A DNA stretch of 43,397 nt from Prevotellaceae bacterium UBA1746. GTDB taxonomy: Bacteria; Bacteroidota; Bacteroidia; Bacteroidales; Bacteroidaceae. The notes under the pieces were generated by a model. It made no database searches and was not told the origin of the DNA. It saw nothing but the letters and a program-made list of their open reading frames with translations. This document shows positions 1-8,211 of the stretch, piece after piece (position 1 is the stretch's first letter; every line of letters begins with the position of its first letter). Where the stretch lies: NCBI GenBank assembly GCA_905369775.1, contig CAJPJR010000013.1, positions 1 to 43,397 on the forward strand. Direction: 5' to 3'. The position numbers and the translations under genes are program-made.

Positions 1-315
1 CTGCAAGACGGTCTCAACCCCAGGCGTCACTTCCCCTTCGGGCTCCTGCTCCGCCTCGCTCCCGCCATTCTGGTTCCCGTCGGCACGTTAGTGTTTTTCT
101 TGTTTGGCAACGTAACGCTGTGGCCCGAGAGCGACAGCACCGTGCTCAACATCATGCAATACATACTCATCCAATTATTTTGGGTCGGTCCAATCATTAG
201 TTTCTTCGTGAGCCTGTTTTTCTGGGGCTGGGCTCGTCAACGCGCCTCTATTTTTTCCGCTATCGGTGGACTACTCCTCACAGCAGGTTCAATTTTAGTG
301 CTTGCGTTGCAATAA
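1..315 (+). CDS. Membrane protein, C-terminal part (5' end outside window)
   Basis: The frame is open from base 1 and stops with TAA at 313-315, so only the last 104 residues are visible. A GTG at 91 could in principle start a 74-residue protein, but the open upstream frame codes for more hydrophobic sequence, so I read this as the tail of a longer gene. Three hydrophobic segments are visible, roughly residues 15-37, 50-75 and 82-102 of the visible part, separated by short polar loops. This suggests an inner-membrane protein with the end of the chain close to the last helix. I do not recognise the family. The stop is 20 nt before thyA, so it may be co-transcribed with thyA and folA. Its function is unknown. 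Confidence 0.6.
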   Translation: MQDGLNPRRHFPFGLLLRLAPAILVPVGTLVFFLFGNVTLWPESDSTVLNIMQYILIQLFWVGPIISFFVSLFFWGWARQRASIFSAIGGLLLTAGSILVLALQ

Positions 316-335
316 TTCTACTCAGCCCCACTCTC

Positions 336-1130
336 ATGCAACAATATCACGACCTCTTACGCCTCATTCTCAAAAACGGCACTCGCAAAACCGACCGAAC
401 CGGCACGGGAACCCTGTCTATCTTCGGACATCAGATGCGTTTTGATCTCGAAAAGGGTTTTCCTCTGCTCACCACCAAGCAATTGCATCTGAAAAGCATC
501 ATCTACGAACTGCTTTGGTTCTTGCGCGGCGACACCAACGTGCATTATCTCCAAGAACATGGAGTGCGCATCTGGAATGAGTGGGCCGACGCGTCGGGCG
601 AACTGGGCCCCGTGTACGGACACCAGTGGCGATCGTGGCCGGACTACAACGGCGGACACATAGATCAGATCAGCCGAGTCATTTCGCAGATCAAAAATCA
701 GCCGGATAGCCGCCGTATGATCGTCAACGCCTGGAACGTGGCAGAAGTGGACCAAATGGCCTTGCCCCCCTGCCACTTGCTTTTCCAATTCTACGTGGCT
801 GACGGGCGCCTTTCCCTACAACTCTATCAACGGAGTGCCGACACTTTTTTGGGGGTGCCCTTTAACATCGCTTCCTACGCTCTACTGACGCTCATGGTGG
901 CTCAAGTCTGCGGATTGCGTCCCGGAGAGTTCATTCACACCACCGGCGATACACATCTATATCTCAATCATTTAGACCAAGCGAATTTGCAATTGAGTAG
1001 AACTCCGCGAGCTCTCCCACAAATGCACCTGAACCCGGAAGTCAGCGACCTCTTCTCTTTTAGGTTTGAGGACTTCCAACTCGAAAACTACACCCCCTAC
1101 CCACACATTGCGGCGGCGGTTTCGGTCTAA
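336..1130 (+). CDS. thyA: Thymidylate synthase
   Basis: Converts dUMP to dTMP using 5,10-methylene-tetrahydrofolate as methyl donor and reductant, releasing dihydrofolate. It is a cytoplasmic homodimer. The protein is 264 aa, the same length as the E. coli enzyme. It carries the phosphate-binding loop DRTGTGT near residues 20-26, the catalytic cysteine at Cys146 in LPPCHLLFQF, the QRSADTFLGVPFNI segment that contacts dUMP, and the C-terminal closing peptide ending in AAVSV. The start ATG follows the previous stop by 20 nt and gives full family length. The next gene is folA, 13 nt downstream, which recycles the dihydrofolate made here, so the pair forms a metabolic unit. Nothing looks broken. 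Confidence 0.97.
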   Translation: MQQYHDLLRLILKNGTRKTDRTGTGTLSIFGHQMRFDLEKGFPLLTTKQLHLKSIIYELLWFLRGDTNVHYLQEHGVRIWNEWADASGELGPVYGHQWRSWPDYNGGHIDQISRVISQIKNQPDSRRMIVNAWNVAEVDQMALPPCHLLFQFYVADGRLSLQLYQRSADTFLGVPFNIASYALLTLMVAQVCGLRPGEFIHTTGDTHLYLNHLDQANLQLSRTPRALPQMHLNPEVSDLFSFRFEDFQLENYTPYPHIAAAVSV

Positions 1131-1143
1131 CACTCCCTTTTCT

Positions 1144-1632
1144 ATGCTCACGCTCATTTGCGCACTCGACGAACAACGAGCCATCGGCCTCAAAGGACAC
1201 ATGCTTTTCAGGCTGCGATCGGACCTTCAACGCTTTAAAGCCCTCACTGTGGGGCACACTGTAATCATGGGCCGAAAGACCTTTGCTTCTCTGCCCAAAG
1301 GTGCCCTCCCCAATCGTCGTAACTTCGTCGTCAGTCGTTCACTTTCCGAGGCACCGGCCGGCACCTTTCTTTTTCGCTCTCCCGAAGCCGCACTCCAGGC
1401 CGCACAAGACGACAAAGAGATCTTCGTCATCGGCGGATCTTCAATCTACGAAGCCACTTTGCCGCTGGCAGATCGACTGTGTTTGACACACATTCTGGCG
1501 AAAGCCCCTCAGGCCGATGTGTTTTTCCCGGAAGTCGACTTCGATCAATGGAAGTGCACCTTCCATGAATCACACCCGGCCGATGAACAAAACGAACAAC
1601 CCTATATCTTTGCAGATTATATCCGTATATGA
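1144..1632 (+). CDS. folA: Dihydrofolate reductase
   Basis: Reduces dihydrofolate to tetrahydrofolate with NADPH, regenerating the cofactor oxidised by the adjacent ThyA. I start it at ATG 1144, which gives 162 aa (family usual length about 160). An earlier in-frame ATG at 1066 lies inside thyA and would add a meaningless extension. Visible family features are the acidic active-site residue at Asp27 (RSDLQRF), the NADPH-binding VIMGRKTF segment near residues 40-47, and the IFVIGGSSIY glycine-rich motif. The Trp-Pro usually preceding the active-site Asp (MPW in E. coli) is replaced by a Leu-Phe-Arg sequence, a mild divergence in a variable loop. Its stop codon overlaps the start of the following nucleotidase gene (ATGA), which implies translational coupling. 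Confidence 0.95.
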   Translation: MLTLICALDEQRAIGLKGHMLFRLRSDLQRFKALTVGHTVIMGRKTFASLPKGALPNRRNFVVSRSLSEAPAGTFLFRSPEAALQAAQDDKEIFVIGGSSIYEATLPLADRLCLTHILAKAPQADVFFPEVDFDQWKCTFHESHPADEQNEQPYIFADYIRI

Positions 1633-3389
1633 ATCGTCTTTTCCGCACAGCCACCTTAATTCTTACCACTTGCTTTTGCACCGGTGCATCTCTGTTCGCA
1701 CAAGATTCCAACCGAGAGGTCAACTTCTCCATTATCGAGACTTCAGACGTACACGGTAACTACTTTCCCTACGATTTTATCAATGACAAACCGGGAGAAG
1801 GAAGCTTGAGTCGCATCTCAACCTACGTGAAACGTTTGCGTGCGGCACAAGGTGAAGGACATGTCTTACTCGTCGACAACGGGGATATTTTGCAAGGTCA
1901 GCCCGCAGCCTACTATTATAATTACGTAGACACCACTTCCACCCACCTTTGTGCACGCATGCTCAATGAAATGGGCTACCTTTGTGGCACATTGGGCAAT
2001 CACGACGTGGAAACCGGACATGCCGTCTACGATCGCTGGATGGACGATTGCGGTTTCGCAGTATTGGGTGCCAATGTGGTCGACAAACGTAAGAACAAAC
2101 TCTACCTCACGGCCTACGTACAGGAGGAAGTGGACGGAGTGCGCATCGGCGTACTCGGCATGATCACGCCCACCATTCCGCAGTGGCTTCCCGAAAGACT
2201 CTGGAAATATCTGGACTTTCGCGATTGCGTAGAAACAGCTCGCCGTGTTGTTCCCATCATTCGCCGTGCAGCCAAAGCCGACATCGTTGTGGTAGTGATG
2301 CACAGCGGTGTGGGTGAGCACAACGCCACAGGGCGCATGCTGGATCACGCAGCTTTCCAAGTCGCAGAACAGGTTCCGGACATCGACATCCTCTTTTGCG
2401 GACACGATCACCGCATTGCCAACACGACGGTCACCAATAAAATCAGTGGACGCCAAACCCTGGTTCTCAATCCCGGCGCCAATGCAATGAACATCGCGCA
2501 GGCTGACATAAAAGTGACGCTCGGTCCCGATGGAAAACGGAAGAAAAAGGAAATCGTGGGCAATGTAATCGATATCCGCGGCGAACAACCGGATTCCGTC
2601 TTCCTTTCGCACTATTCCAAAGAGTTCAACGACATTCGCAACTTTACCACACAGGTGATCGGACGCAACAAGAATGAACTCGACACACGCTCGGCCTACT
2701 TCGGTTCATCTGCATTTGTAGACTTCATTCACCGCATACAACTTGCTGTGACGGGAGCTGATATTTCTTTCGCCGCTCCGCTTTCGTATGATGCTAAGAT
2801 TGAACCGGGAGACATCCGCATGGCGGACTTGTTCAATCTCTACAAATACGAGAACCAACTCTACGTCATGAAGCTTACCGGGCAGGAAATTAAGAACTAC
2901 CTTGAAGAAAGCTACGGCATTTGGACTCAACAAATGAAATCGCCCACCGATCACATGATGTTGTTGAGCGACAACTACGCAAATGCTCCGGAGCCTTGGC
3001 AACGACTGAAGCACTCTTCCTATAATTTCGACTCCGCAGCCGGCATCAAGTACACCGTCGATCTCCGAAAACCCAAGGGACAGAAAGTGACCATCCTATC
3101 TATGGCGGACGGGAAGCCCTTCGATCTGCAGAAGACTTACAAAGTGGCGGTGAATTCCTACCGCGCCAACGGAGGAGGCGGACTGCTCGTCAAAGGAGCG
3201 GGGATCCCGCAAAATCAACTGCGCTCACGTGTGGTCTGGACCTCCAATAATGAGATGCGCGAATACCTGCGCCGAGAAATAGCCCGACAGAAAGAAATCA
3301 ATCCGCAGCCACTCAACAATTGGCGCTTCATTCCTGAAGGATGGGCTTCCGCAGCCGCTGAGCGCGATTCAGAAATCATGTTCAAATAA
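1629..3389 (+). CDS. Secreted 5'-nucleotidase / CpdB-like metallophosphoesterase
   Basis: A 586-residue enzyme of the UshA/CpdB family. These are exported two-metal phosphoesterases that hydrolyse nucleotides or 2',3'-cyclic nucleotides to nucleosides. An N-terminal signal peptide (about residues 1-24, ending SLFAQ) directs export. The metal-binding motifs appear in order: DVH at Asp40/His42, NGD at Asp86, GNHD at residues 123-126, a conserved VVMHSG and a GHDH motif. The C-terminal substrate-binding domain has the NSYRANGGGG loop. The context ETSDVHGNYFPYDF..DKP is closer to CpdB-type enzymes than to UshA, but I cannot assign a substrate. It overlaps folA by 4 nt (ATGA) and is followed by a strong terminator, so it ends the thyA-folA unit. 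Salvage of nucleosides would fit next to thymidylate synthesis. Confidence 0.9.
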   Translation: MNRLFRTATLILTTCFCTGASLFAQDSNREVNFSIIETSDVHGNYFPYDFINDKPGEGSLSRISTYVKRLRAAQGEGHVLLVDNGDILQGQPAAYYYNYVDTTSTHLCARMLNEMGYLCGTLGNHDVETGHAVYDRWMDDCGFAVLGANVVDKRKNKLYLTAYVQEEVDGVRIGVLGMITPTIPQWLPERLWKYLDFRDCVETARRVVPIIRRAAKADIVVVVMHSGVGEHNATGRMLDHAAFQVAEQVPDIDILFCGHDHRIANTTVTNKISGRQTLVLNPGANAMNIAQADIKVTLGPDGKRKKKEIVGNVIDIRGEQPDSVFLSHYSKEFNDIRNFTTQVIGRNKNELDTRSAYFGSSAFVDFIHRIQLAVTGADISFAAPLSYDAKIEPGDIRMADLFNLYKYENQLYVMKLTGQEIKNYLEESYGIWTQQMKSPTDHMMLLSDNYANAPEPWQRLKHSSYNFDSAAGIKYTVDLRKPKGQKVTILSMADGKPFDLQKTYKVAVNSYRANGGGGLLVKGAGIPQNQLRSRVVWTSNNEMREYLRREIARQKEINPQPLNNWRFIPEGWASAAAERDSEIMFK

Positions 3390-3414
3390 CCCCTTTTCCA
3401 TCTCGAGATTTCCC

Positions 3415-3452
3415 TGCGCGTGTCGAAATATTCTACACGCGCATTTTCTTTT
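3415..3452 (+). terminator. Rho-independent terminator after the nucleotidase gene
   Basis: A perfect 9-bp stem pairs tgcgcgtgt (3415-3423) with acacgcgca (3435-3443). The 11-nt loop can itself pair further (gaa with ttc). It is followed by ttttctttt. It lies 25 nt past the stop codon of the nucleotidase gene and closes the thyA-folA-nucleotidase unit. Confidence 0.85.
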
Positions 3453-3749
3453 GCGAACCACAATAAGCAATACTGCAAAAGGATCAAGTGTACTACGCGT
3501 CTTATCAAAATAATATCCATAAAGATCACGTAAATACGGACTAAGTGACACACAAGTGGGAGAGCAAAAAAGGAGTTGACCCAACTCGAATGAACACCTC
3601 TGCGAAAAATGTCTTTTTGTAAGACAACTCAGGTACGAAGTTCACGCACTACAAGGAAAAGCGCTGAAGACTTCTCAACATTTTATCGTTTTTTGGAGGT
3701 TAGGACGAAAAAAGACGATGAAGCACGAGTTCATCCACAGAGAAAGAGC
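3453..3749. other. AT-rich intergenic stretch, no gene seen
   Basis: About 300 bases between the terminator of the upstream unit and the promoter of the tRNA-Gly unit. I see no credible reading frame. A small hairpin, gagttg (3573-3578) with caactc (3582-3587), is the only structure noted. The sequence is clearly more AT-rich than the flanking genes, as expected upstream of a promoter. Confidence 0.5.
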
Positions 3750-3757
3750 TAACTTTG
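3750..3757 (+). promoter_or_regulatory. Bacteroidota -7 promoter element for the tRNA-Gly/pfkA/atp unit
   Basis: TAACTTTG matches the Bacteroidota -7 consensus TAnnTTTG exactly and ends 21 nt before the first base of the mature tRNA, a normal distance for a short 5' leader. No clear TTG/TTTG -33 element sits about 20 nt upstream, so the call rests on the -7 match and the position. Confidence 0.55.
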
Positions 3758-3778
3758 CAACGAGAAATCTCATGATAT

Positions 3779-3851
3779 GCGGCAATAGCTCAGTTGGTAG
3801 AGCATGGGCTTCCCAAGCCCAGGGTCGCGGGTTCGAGCCCCGTTTGCCGCT
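3779..3851 (+). tRNA. tRNA-Gly (anticodon CCC)
   Basis: A 73-nt cloverleaf. The acceptor stem gcggcaa (3779-3785) pairs perfectly with ttgccgc (3844-3850), with discriminator T at 3851. A D-arm (gctcagttggtagagc), a 5-bp anticodon stem tgggc/gccca with loop ttcccaa, and a T-arm with gttcgagcc are all visible. The anticodon at loop positions 34-36 is CCC, reading GGG. CCA is not encoded. No terminator lies between it and pfkA, which starts only 30 nt later, so the pfkA message probably has its 5' end made by tRNA 3' processing. Confidence 0.95.
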
Positions 3852-3881
3852 CACAATATAGATTTGCTAAAACTCTCCTCT

Positions 3882-4859
3882 ATGGCAAAAATCAGATGTA
3901 TCGGCGTTTTGACTTCCGGTGGTGACGCCCCCGGAATGAATGCCGCTATTCGTGCCGTGACACGAAGTGCTATTTTCAACGGTTTCAAAGTGAAGGCCAT
4001 TTATCGCGGCTACGAAGGACTGATGAACGGTGAAGTGAAGACTTTCACCACAGAGGATGTTTCGGGCATCATCCAAACCGGCGGGACAATCCTACGTACA
4101 GCCCGCTCTGCGGAATTTCAAACTCCCAAAGGGCGAAAACGCGCGTACGACACACTTCGTAAAGAAGGGATTGATGCCCTTATCGTAATCGGCGGTAACG
4201 GCTCTTTGACCGGTGCTATGCTCCTGGCAGAAGAATATGACTTCCCCTGTATTGGTCTTCCGGGTACAATCGACAACGATCTCTACGGAACAGACAATAC
4301 GATTGGTTACGACACGACGCTCAATACGATTATGGACTGCGTGGATAAGATCCGCGACACCGCCAACTCCCACGAACGTATCTTCTTCATCGAGGTGATG
4401 GGTCGTGACGCAGGCTTCCTGGCACAAAATTCTGCCATAGCCGCCGGCGCGGAAGCCGCAATTATCCCAGAAGACTCCACAGGATCTGACCAGCTCATCG
4501 AATTCATGGAACGCGGTATTCGCAAATCCAAGAAGAGCTGCATGGTCATCGTTAGCGAAAGCCCCAAATGCGGTGCGCTTTATTATGCAGACCGTGTGAA
4601 TAAGGAATACCCACAATTCGACGTTCGTGTTTCGATACTCGGACACTTGCAACGTGGCGGACGCCCCTCGGCACGCGACCGTGTATTGGCTTCACGCGTC
4701 GGCGTCGGTGCCATTACAGCTCTCGTACAAGGACAGCGTAATGTCATGGTGGGTATTCGCAACCATGAAATCGTATATGTCCCCTTCATCGAGGCCGTGC
4801 AAAAGCGCAAAGGTATGAATCCTCAGCTTATTCAAGTCCTCAACGAACTCAGCATCTAA
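3882..4859 (+). CDS. pfkA: ATP-type 6-phosphofructokinase with Asp-to-Asn change in the GGDGS motif
   Basis: Phosphorylates fructose 6-phosphate to fructose 1,6-bisphosphate, the committed step of glycolysis. I start it at ATG 3882 (325 aa, full family length); a longer in-frame extension would run back through the tRNA gene. Family motifs are the nucleotide-binding TSGGDAPGMN at residues 11-20, the catalytic PGTIDNDLYGTD block with catalytic Asp131, and EVMGRDAGFLA. The usual GGDGS motif reads GGNGS here (Asn106). In the E. coli enzyme the equivalent Asp103 helps hold Mg-ATP. The following Gly, which marks ATP rather than pyrophosphate enzymes, is kept. The gene sits between tRNA-Gly (30 nt upstream) and atpD (23 nt downstream), with no terminator on either side. 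Confidence 0.93.
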   Translation: MAKIRCIGVLTSGGDAPGMNAAIRAVTRSAIFNGFKVKAIYRGYEGLMNGEVKTFTTEDVSGIIQTGGTILRTARSAEFQTPKGRKRAYDTLRKEGIDALIVIGGNGSLTGAMLLAEEYDFPCIGLPGTIDNDLYGTDNTIGYDTTLNTIMDCVDKIRDTANSHERIFFIEVMGRDAGFLAQNSAIAAGAEAAIIPEDSTGSDQLIEFMERGIRKSKKSCMVIVSESPKCGALYYADRVNKEYPQFDVRVSILGHLQRGGRPSARDRVLASRVGVGAITALVQGQRNVMVGIRNHEIVYVPFIEAVQKRKGMNPQLIQVLNELSI

Positions 4860-4882
4860 AACAATCTCGTTCTCAAACGACT

Positions 4883-6415
4883 ATGAGTCAACAAATCGGT
4901 TATATTTCTCAGATCATCGGACCGGTGGTCGACGTTCATTTCCCACTCAACGGCCGCCCCGCCGATGAAGTACTCCCGCGCATCCATGAAGCACTGGAAG
5001 TGCAACATCCCGACGGGCGCCAACTGGTCATAGAAGTGCAACAACACATTGGCGACGATGTAGTTCGCACGGTGGCTATGGACAACACTGACGGCCTTTC
5101 GCGTGGTTTGGAAGTGAAATCAACCGGTGCCCCCATTTCAATGCCCATTGGTGACCAGATCAAAGGTCGCATGCTGAACGTGATTGGAGACACCATCGAT
5201 GGACTTCATGCGGTCTCTCGCGAAGGCAATGCTTATCCTATCCACCGTGAACCGCCCAAGTTCGAAGATTTGAAGACCTCTCGTGAGGTTCTATATACCG
5301 GTATCAAAGTAATCGACCTCTTGGAACCTTATATGAAAGGTGGTAAGATCGGACTCTTTGGTGGCGCCGGTGTAGGTAAGACCGTGCTTATCATGGAGCT
5401 CATCAATAATATTGCGAAGGGACACGATGGTTTTTCGGTATTCGCAGGTGTCGGTGAGCGTACTCGTGAAGGTAACGACCTGCTGCGCGAAATGATTGAA
5501 TCGGGCGTCGTGAAATACGGAGAAGCCTTTACCGAAGCAATGGAACGCGGTGAGTGGGATCTTTCGAAAGTAGACTATAACGAAGTGGCCAAAAGCCAGG
5601 CAACCTTGGTCTATGGTCAGATGAATGAACCGCCCGGAGCACGTGCATCTGTGGCACTTTCTGGACTTTCCGTTGCAGAATCTTTCCGAGATAGTGGAGC
5701 AAAAACAGGAAAAGCTACAGATATTCTGTTCTTTATCGACAATATCTTCCGTTTCACGCAAGCTGGTTCTGAAGTGTCCGCCTTGCTTGGTCGCATGCCT
5801 TCCGCTGTAGGTTACCAACCAACCTTGGCTTCAGAAATGGGCGCGATGCAAGAACGTATTACTTCTACGAAGAATGGTTCCATCACGTCTATCCAGGCTG
5901 TATACGTCCCGGCTGATGACTTGACAGACCCCGCCCCTGCTACTACCTTCACACACCTCGACGCCACAACGGTGCTTTCGCGTAAGATCACTGAGCTGGG
6001 TATTTATCCCGCAGTGGATCCTTTGGACTCGACTTCGCGCATTCTGGACCCGAATGTAATCGGAGAAGATCACTACAACTGCGCACAACGCGTAAAACAA
6101 ATCCTGCAGAAATATAAAGAGCTCCAGGATATCATCGCGATCTTAGGCATGGACGAGCTCTCAGACGAGGATCGCCTCACGGTAAACCGCGCACGCCGTG
6201 TACAACGCTTCTTGTCTCAGCCGTTTACCGTGGCAGAGAAATTTACAGGCGTAAAAGGTGTGATGGTACCCATCGAGGAAGTAATCCGCGGATTCAACAT
6301 GATTATCGACGGCGAAGTAGACCATCTTCCTGAACAGGCCTTCCTGAACGTCGGAACAATCGACGACGCAATCGCCAAGGGCGAGAAGTTACTTTCGGCT
6401 GCGAATGCACAATAA
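4883..6415 (+). CDS. atpD: F1 ATP synthase beta subunit
   Basis: Catalytic subunit of the F1 sector, binding ADP/ATP at the three catalytic sites. The protein is 510 aa. The P-loop GGAGVGKT lies at residues 160-167, the catalytic Glu is in VGERTREGNDL (Glu192), and a DELSDED version of the DELSEED lever motif is near the C-terminus. Compared with the 460-residue E. coli protein there is an insertion of about 27 residues, from about position 210, before LVYGQMNEPPGA. From memory this insertion is common in Bacteroidota beta subunits. Having beta first in the operon and alpha near its end is also the Bacteroidota arrangement. It starts 23 nt after pfkA, and atpC follows 5 nt after its stop. Confidence 0.98.
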   Translation: MSQQIGYISQIIGPVVDVHFPLNGRPADEVLPRIHEALEVQHPDGRQLVIEVQQHIGDDVVRTVAMDNTDGLSRGLEVKSTGAPISMPIGDQIKGRMLNVIGDTIDGLHAVSREGNAYPIHREPPKFEDLKTSREVLYTGIKVIDLLEPYMKGGKIGLFGGAGVGKTVLIMELINNIAKGHDGFSVFAGVGERTREGNDLLREMIESGVVKYGEAFTEAMERGEWDLSKVDYNEVAKSQATLVYGQMNEPPGARASVALSGLSVAESFRDSGAKTGKATDILFFIDNIFRFTQAGSEVSALLGRMPSAVGYQPTLASEMGAMQERITSTKNGSITSIQAVYVPADDLTDPAPATTFTHLDATTVLSRKITELGIYPAVDPLDSTSRILDPNVIGEDHYNCAQRVKQILQKYKELQDIIAILGMDELSDEDRLTVNRARRVQRFLSQPFTVAEKFTGVKGVMVPIEEVIRGFNMIIDGEVDHLPEQAFLNVGTIDDAIAKGEKLLSAANAQ

Positions 6416-6420
6416 GGATT

Positions 6421-6675
6421 ATGGACAAGAATCGTCTCCACATCAAAATCGTCTCTCCTGAATGTACCCTTTTTGAGGGCGAAGCCGAGTGCATTACAAT
6501 GCCCGGTACCTTGGGAGAGTTTGAGGTGCTAGTCAACCATGCACCGATAATCTCCTCATTATCACAAGGCGTTGTCACTTGTACCGGCACAGAAACGAAA
6601 GAGTTCAATGTTTCCAGCGGATTTGTCGAAGTAAACGACAACAATGTGACTCTTTGCGTTGAGACTCATAATTGA
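6421..6675 (+). CDS. atpC: F1 ATP synthase epsilon subunit, short form
   Basis: Part of the central stalk, contacting gamma and the c-ring. At 84 aa it contains only the N-terminal beta-sandwich domain (LHIKIVSPE start, the MPGTLGEFEVLVNHAPII signature, and the SSGFVEVNDNNVTLCVE end). The E. coli protein is 139 aa and has an added C-terminal two-helix domain that inhibits ATP hydrolysis. That domain is absent, and the frame ends cleanly rather than by a visible frameshift, so this is a natural short form, as I believe is common in Bacteroidota. It sits 5 nt after atpD and 1 nt before the next gene. Confidence 0.93.
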   Translation: MDKNRLHIKIVSPECTLFEGEAECITMPGTLGEFEVLVNHAPIISSLSQGVVTCTGTETKEFNVSSGFVEVNDNNVTLCVETHN

Positions 6676-6676
6676 T

Positions 6677-7096
6677 ATGCTGACACTTGCTCGTCTAGTC
6701 CTGAGACTTGCCACGCTTTACCTATTGCTGGGCGTTTGTCTTTTCCTTGTCATGACCCAAGGCTTCGGCATTGCCCCCGTAGAGGTTGCTCAAGAAGTTA
6801 TTATAGTCTCTGTAGTCTTCTACTGCTATACCTTGATTGAGTTGGGAGTTACGACCAAGTTGAGCCACAAGGACTCATCTATCTTTATCGGAGTCAATTT
6901 GGGTTTCTCTCTACTGCGTCTATTCCTCACGCTGATCGTCCTCTTCATTTACAAGCAACACGAGCAGGTCAACTTTACTGCCGCCTTCTTTGTGGTTTTG
7001 CTTTACTACTTTGCCACACTGATCTTCTCCACTTGGCACCGCCGTAACTTGAATCAGTCAACAAACAATAGCAATGAAAAAAATAATCCGACTTAG
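6677..7096 (+). CDS. Four-helix membrane protein between atpC and atpB
   Basis: A 139-aa protein with four predicted membrane helices, roughly residues 7-28, 38-58, 67-91 and 98-119, and a polar Asn/Thr-rich tail. I start it at ATG 6677, one base after the atpC stop. An in-frame ATG at 6659 lies inside atpC. Its 3' end overlaps the start of atpB by 23 nt, which points to coupled translation. The position, just upstream of the a and c subunit genes, is where other bacteria place AtpI-type assembly factors, and its size and helix count resemble AtpI. I see no sequence motif that proves this. A role in c-ring assembly or ion supply is inference. The same position holds an unnamed membrane protein in other Bacteroidota as far as I know. 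Confidence 0.85.
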   Translation: MLTLARLVLRLATLYLLLGVCLFLVMTQGFGIAPVEVAQEVIIVSVVFYCYTLIELGVTTKLSHKDSSIFIGVNLGFSLLRLFLTLIVLFIYKQHEQVNFTAAFFVVLLYYFATLIFSTWHRRNLNQSTNNSNEKNNPT

Positions 7097-8156
7097 TCTC
7101 CTGTTACTCACGCTCTTTCTTTCAGGCTTCTGCACAGAAGCTTTTGGGGCACAAGCTGCAGAGGGAAAAAAGGATATCAATGTTTCGGAGTTTGTCCTGG
7201 AACATTTGGCTGACTCTTACGAATGGCACATCACAACTTGGAATGGAAAGCCCATAAGCGTCCATCTTCCTGTGATAGTAAAAGGGAAAGAAAGCGGATG
7301 GCACGTTTTCAGCAGCGAACGCCTCGAAGAAGCGGCGCATCAAGGTAAAGACTATCAGGGTTTCTTCCTTTCGCCAGAACACCATAACAAGATCTACGAG
7401 AAATTGGCCAACGGCACCGTAGAACGCCCATGGGATCTGTCCATTACCAAGAATGTTCTGCAGATTTGGTTGGTGGTTTTCATACTGATCGGCACATTTC
7501 TTTATTGTGCACGTTGGTACAAGAAACATGATTCAGTGAAACAAGAAGCCCCCAGAGGCTTTGTTGGTGCAATCGAGATGCTTGTAATGACAATTCACGA
7601 CGATGTCATTAAATCCTCGATCGGCGAGAAACACTATCGCCCCTATGCTCCCTACTTGCTTACGGTGTTCTTTTTCATCTTCACGAACAATCTACTTGGA
7701 CTCATCCCCATTTTTCCCGGAGGCGCCAATGTCACGGGCAACATCAACATAACATTGTTGCTCGCAGTCGGAACTATGTTGGCAGTAAACCTCTTCGGGA
7801 ACAAAGAATACTGGAAAGAAATTCTATGGCCTAACGTACCGCTGTGGCTGAAGATCCCTCCGGTTATGCCACTGATCGAAGTCTTTGGCATCTTCACGAA
7901 GCCTTTTGCACTAATGATCCGTCTCTTTGCCAACATGATGGCCGGACATGCGATTATTTTGTCCTTCACCTTCGTGATCTTCATGACCTGGCAAATCAGT
8001 GCATCAATGGGATCTATCTTCACTGTGTTCAGTGCAGTGCTTATGATCTTCCTCAATTGTCTTGAGCTATTGGTCGCATTTCTTCAAGCTTACGTATTCG
8101 TACTCCTCTCCTCCGTATTCATCGGCTTAGCACATCCCGAGCATCACGAAGAATAG
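7074..8156 (+). CDS. atpB: Fo ATP synthase subunit a
   Basis: Membrane subunit forming the proton half-channels against the c-ring. At 360 aa it is about 90 residues longer than E. coli AtpB. The extra part is an N-terminal signal-like segment (residues 1-25) followed by about 100 polar residues, presumably on the periplasmic side. A first helix lies near residues 128-147. The conserved core then follows: NLLGLIP at residues 206-212 and the essential arginine, Arg283, in FALMIRLFANMMAGH. The C-terminal helices have the ELLVAFLQAYVF motif. The gene overlaps the upstream membrane-protein gene by 23 nt. The long periplasmic extension is a feature of Bacteroidota subunit a. Confidence 0.96.
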   Translation: MKKIIRLSLLLLTLFLSGFCTEAFGAQAAEGKKDINVSEFVLEHLADSYEWHITTWNGKPISVHLPVIVKGKESGWHVFSSERLEEAAHQGKDYQGFFLSPEHHNKIYEKLANGTVERPWDLSITKNVLQIWLVVFILIGTFLYCARWYKKHDSVKQEAPRGFVGAIEMLVMTIHDDVIKSSIGEKHYRPYAPYLLTVFFFIFTNNLLGLIPIFPGGANVTGNINITLLLAVGTMLAVNLFGNKEYWKEILWPNVPLWLKIPPVMPLIEVFGIFTKPFALMIRLFANMMAGHAIILSFTFVIFMTWQISASMGSIFTVFSAVLMIFLNCLELLVAFLQAYVFVLLSSVFIGLAHPEHHEE

Positions 8157-8211
8157 CCCCTATTTCGAAACAGAATTCAAGCATAATCAACTCATATAAT
8201 AAACTTACACT

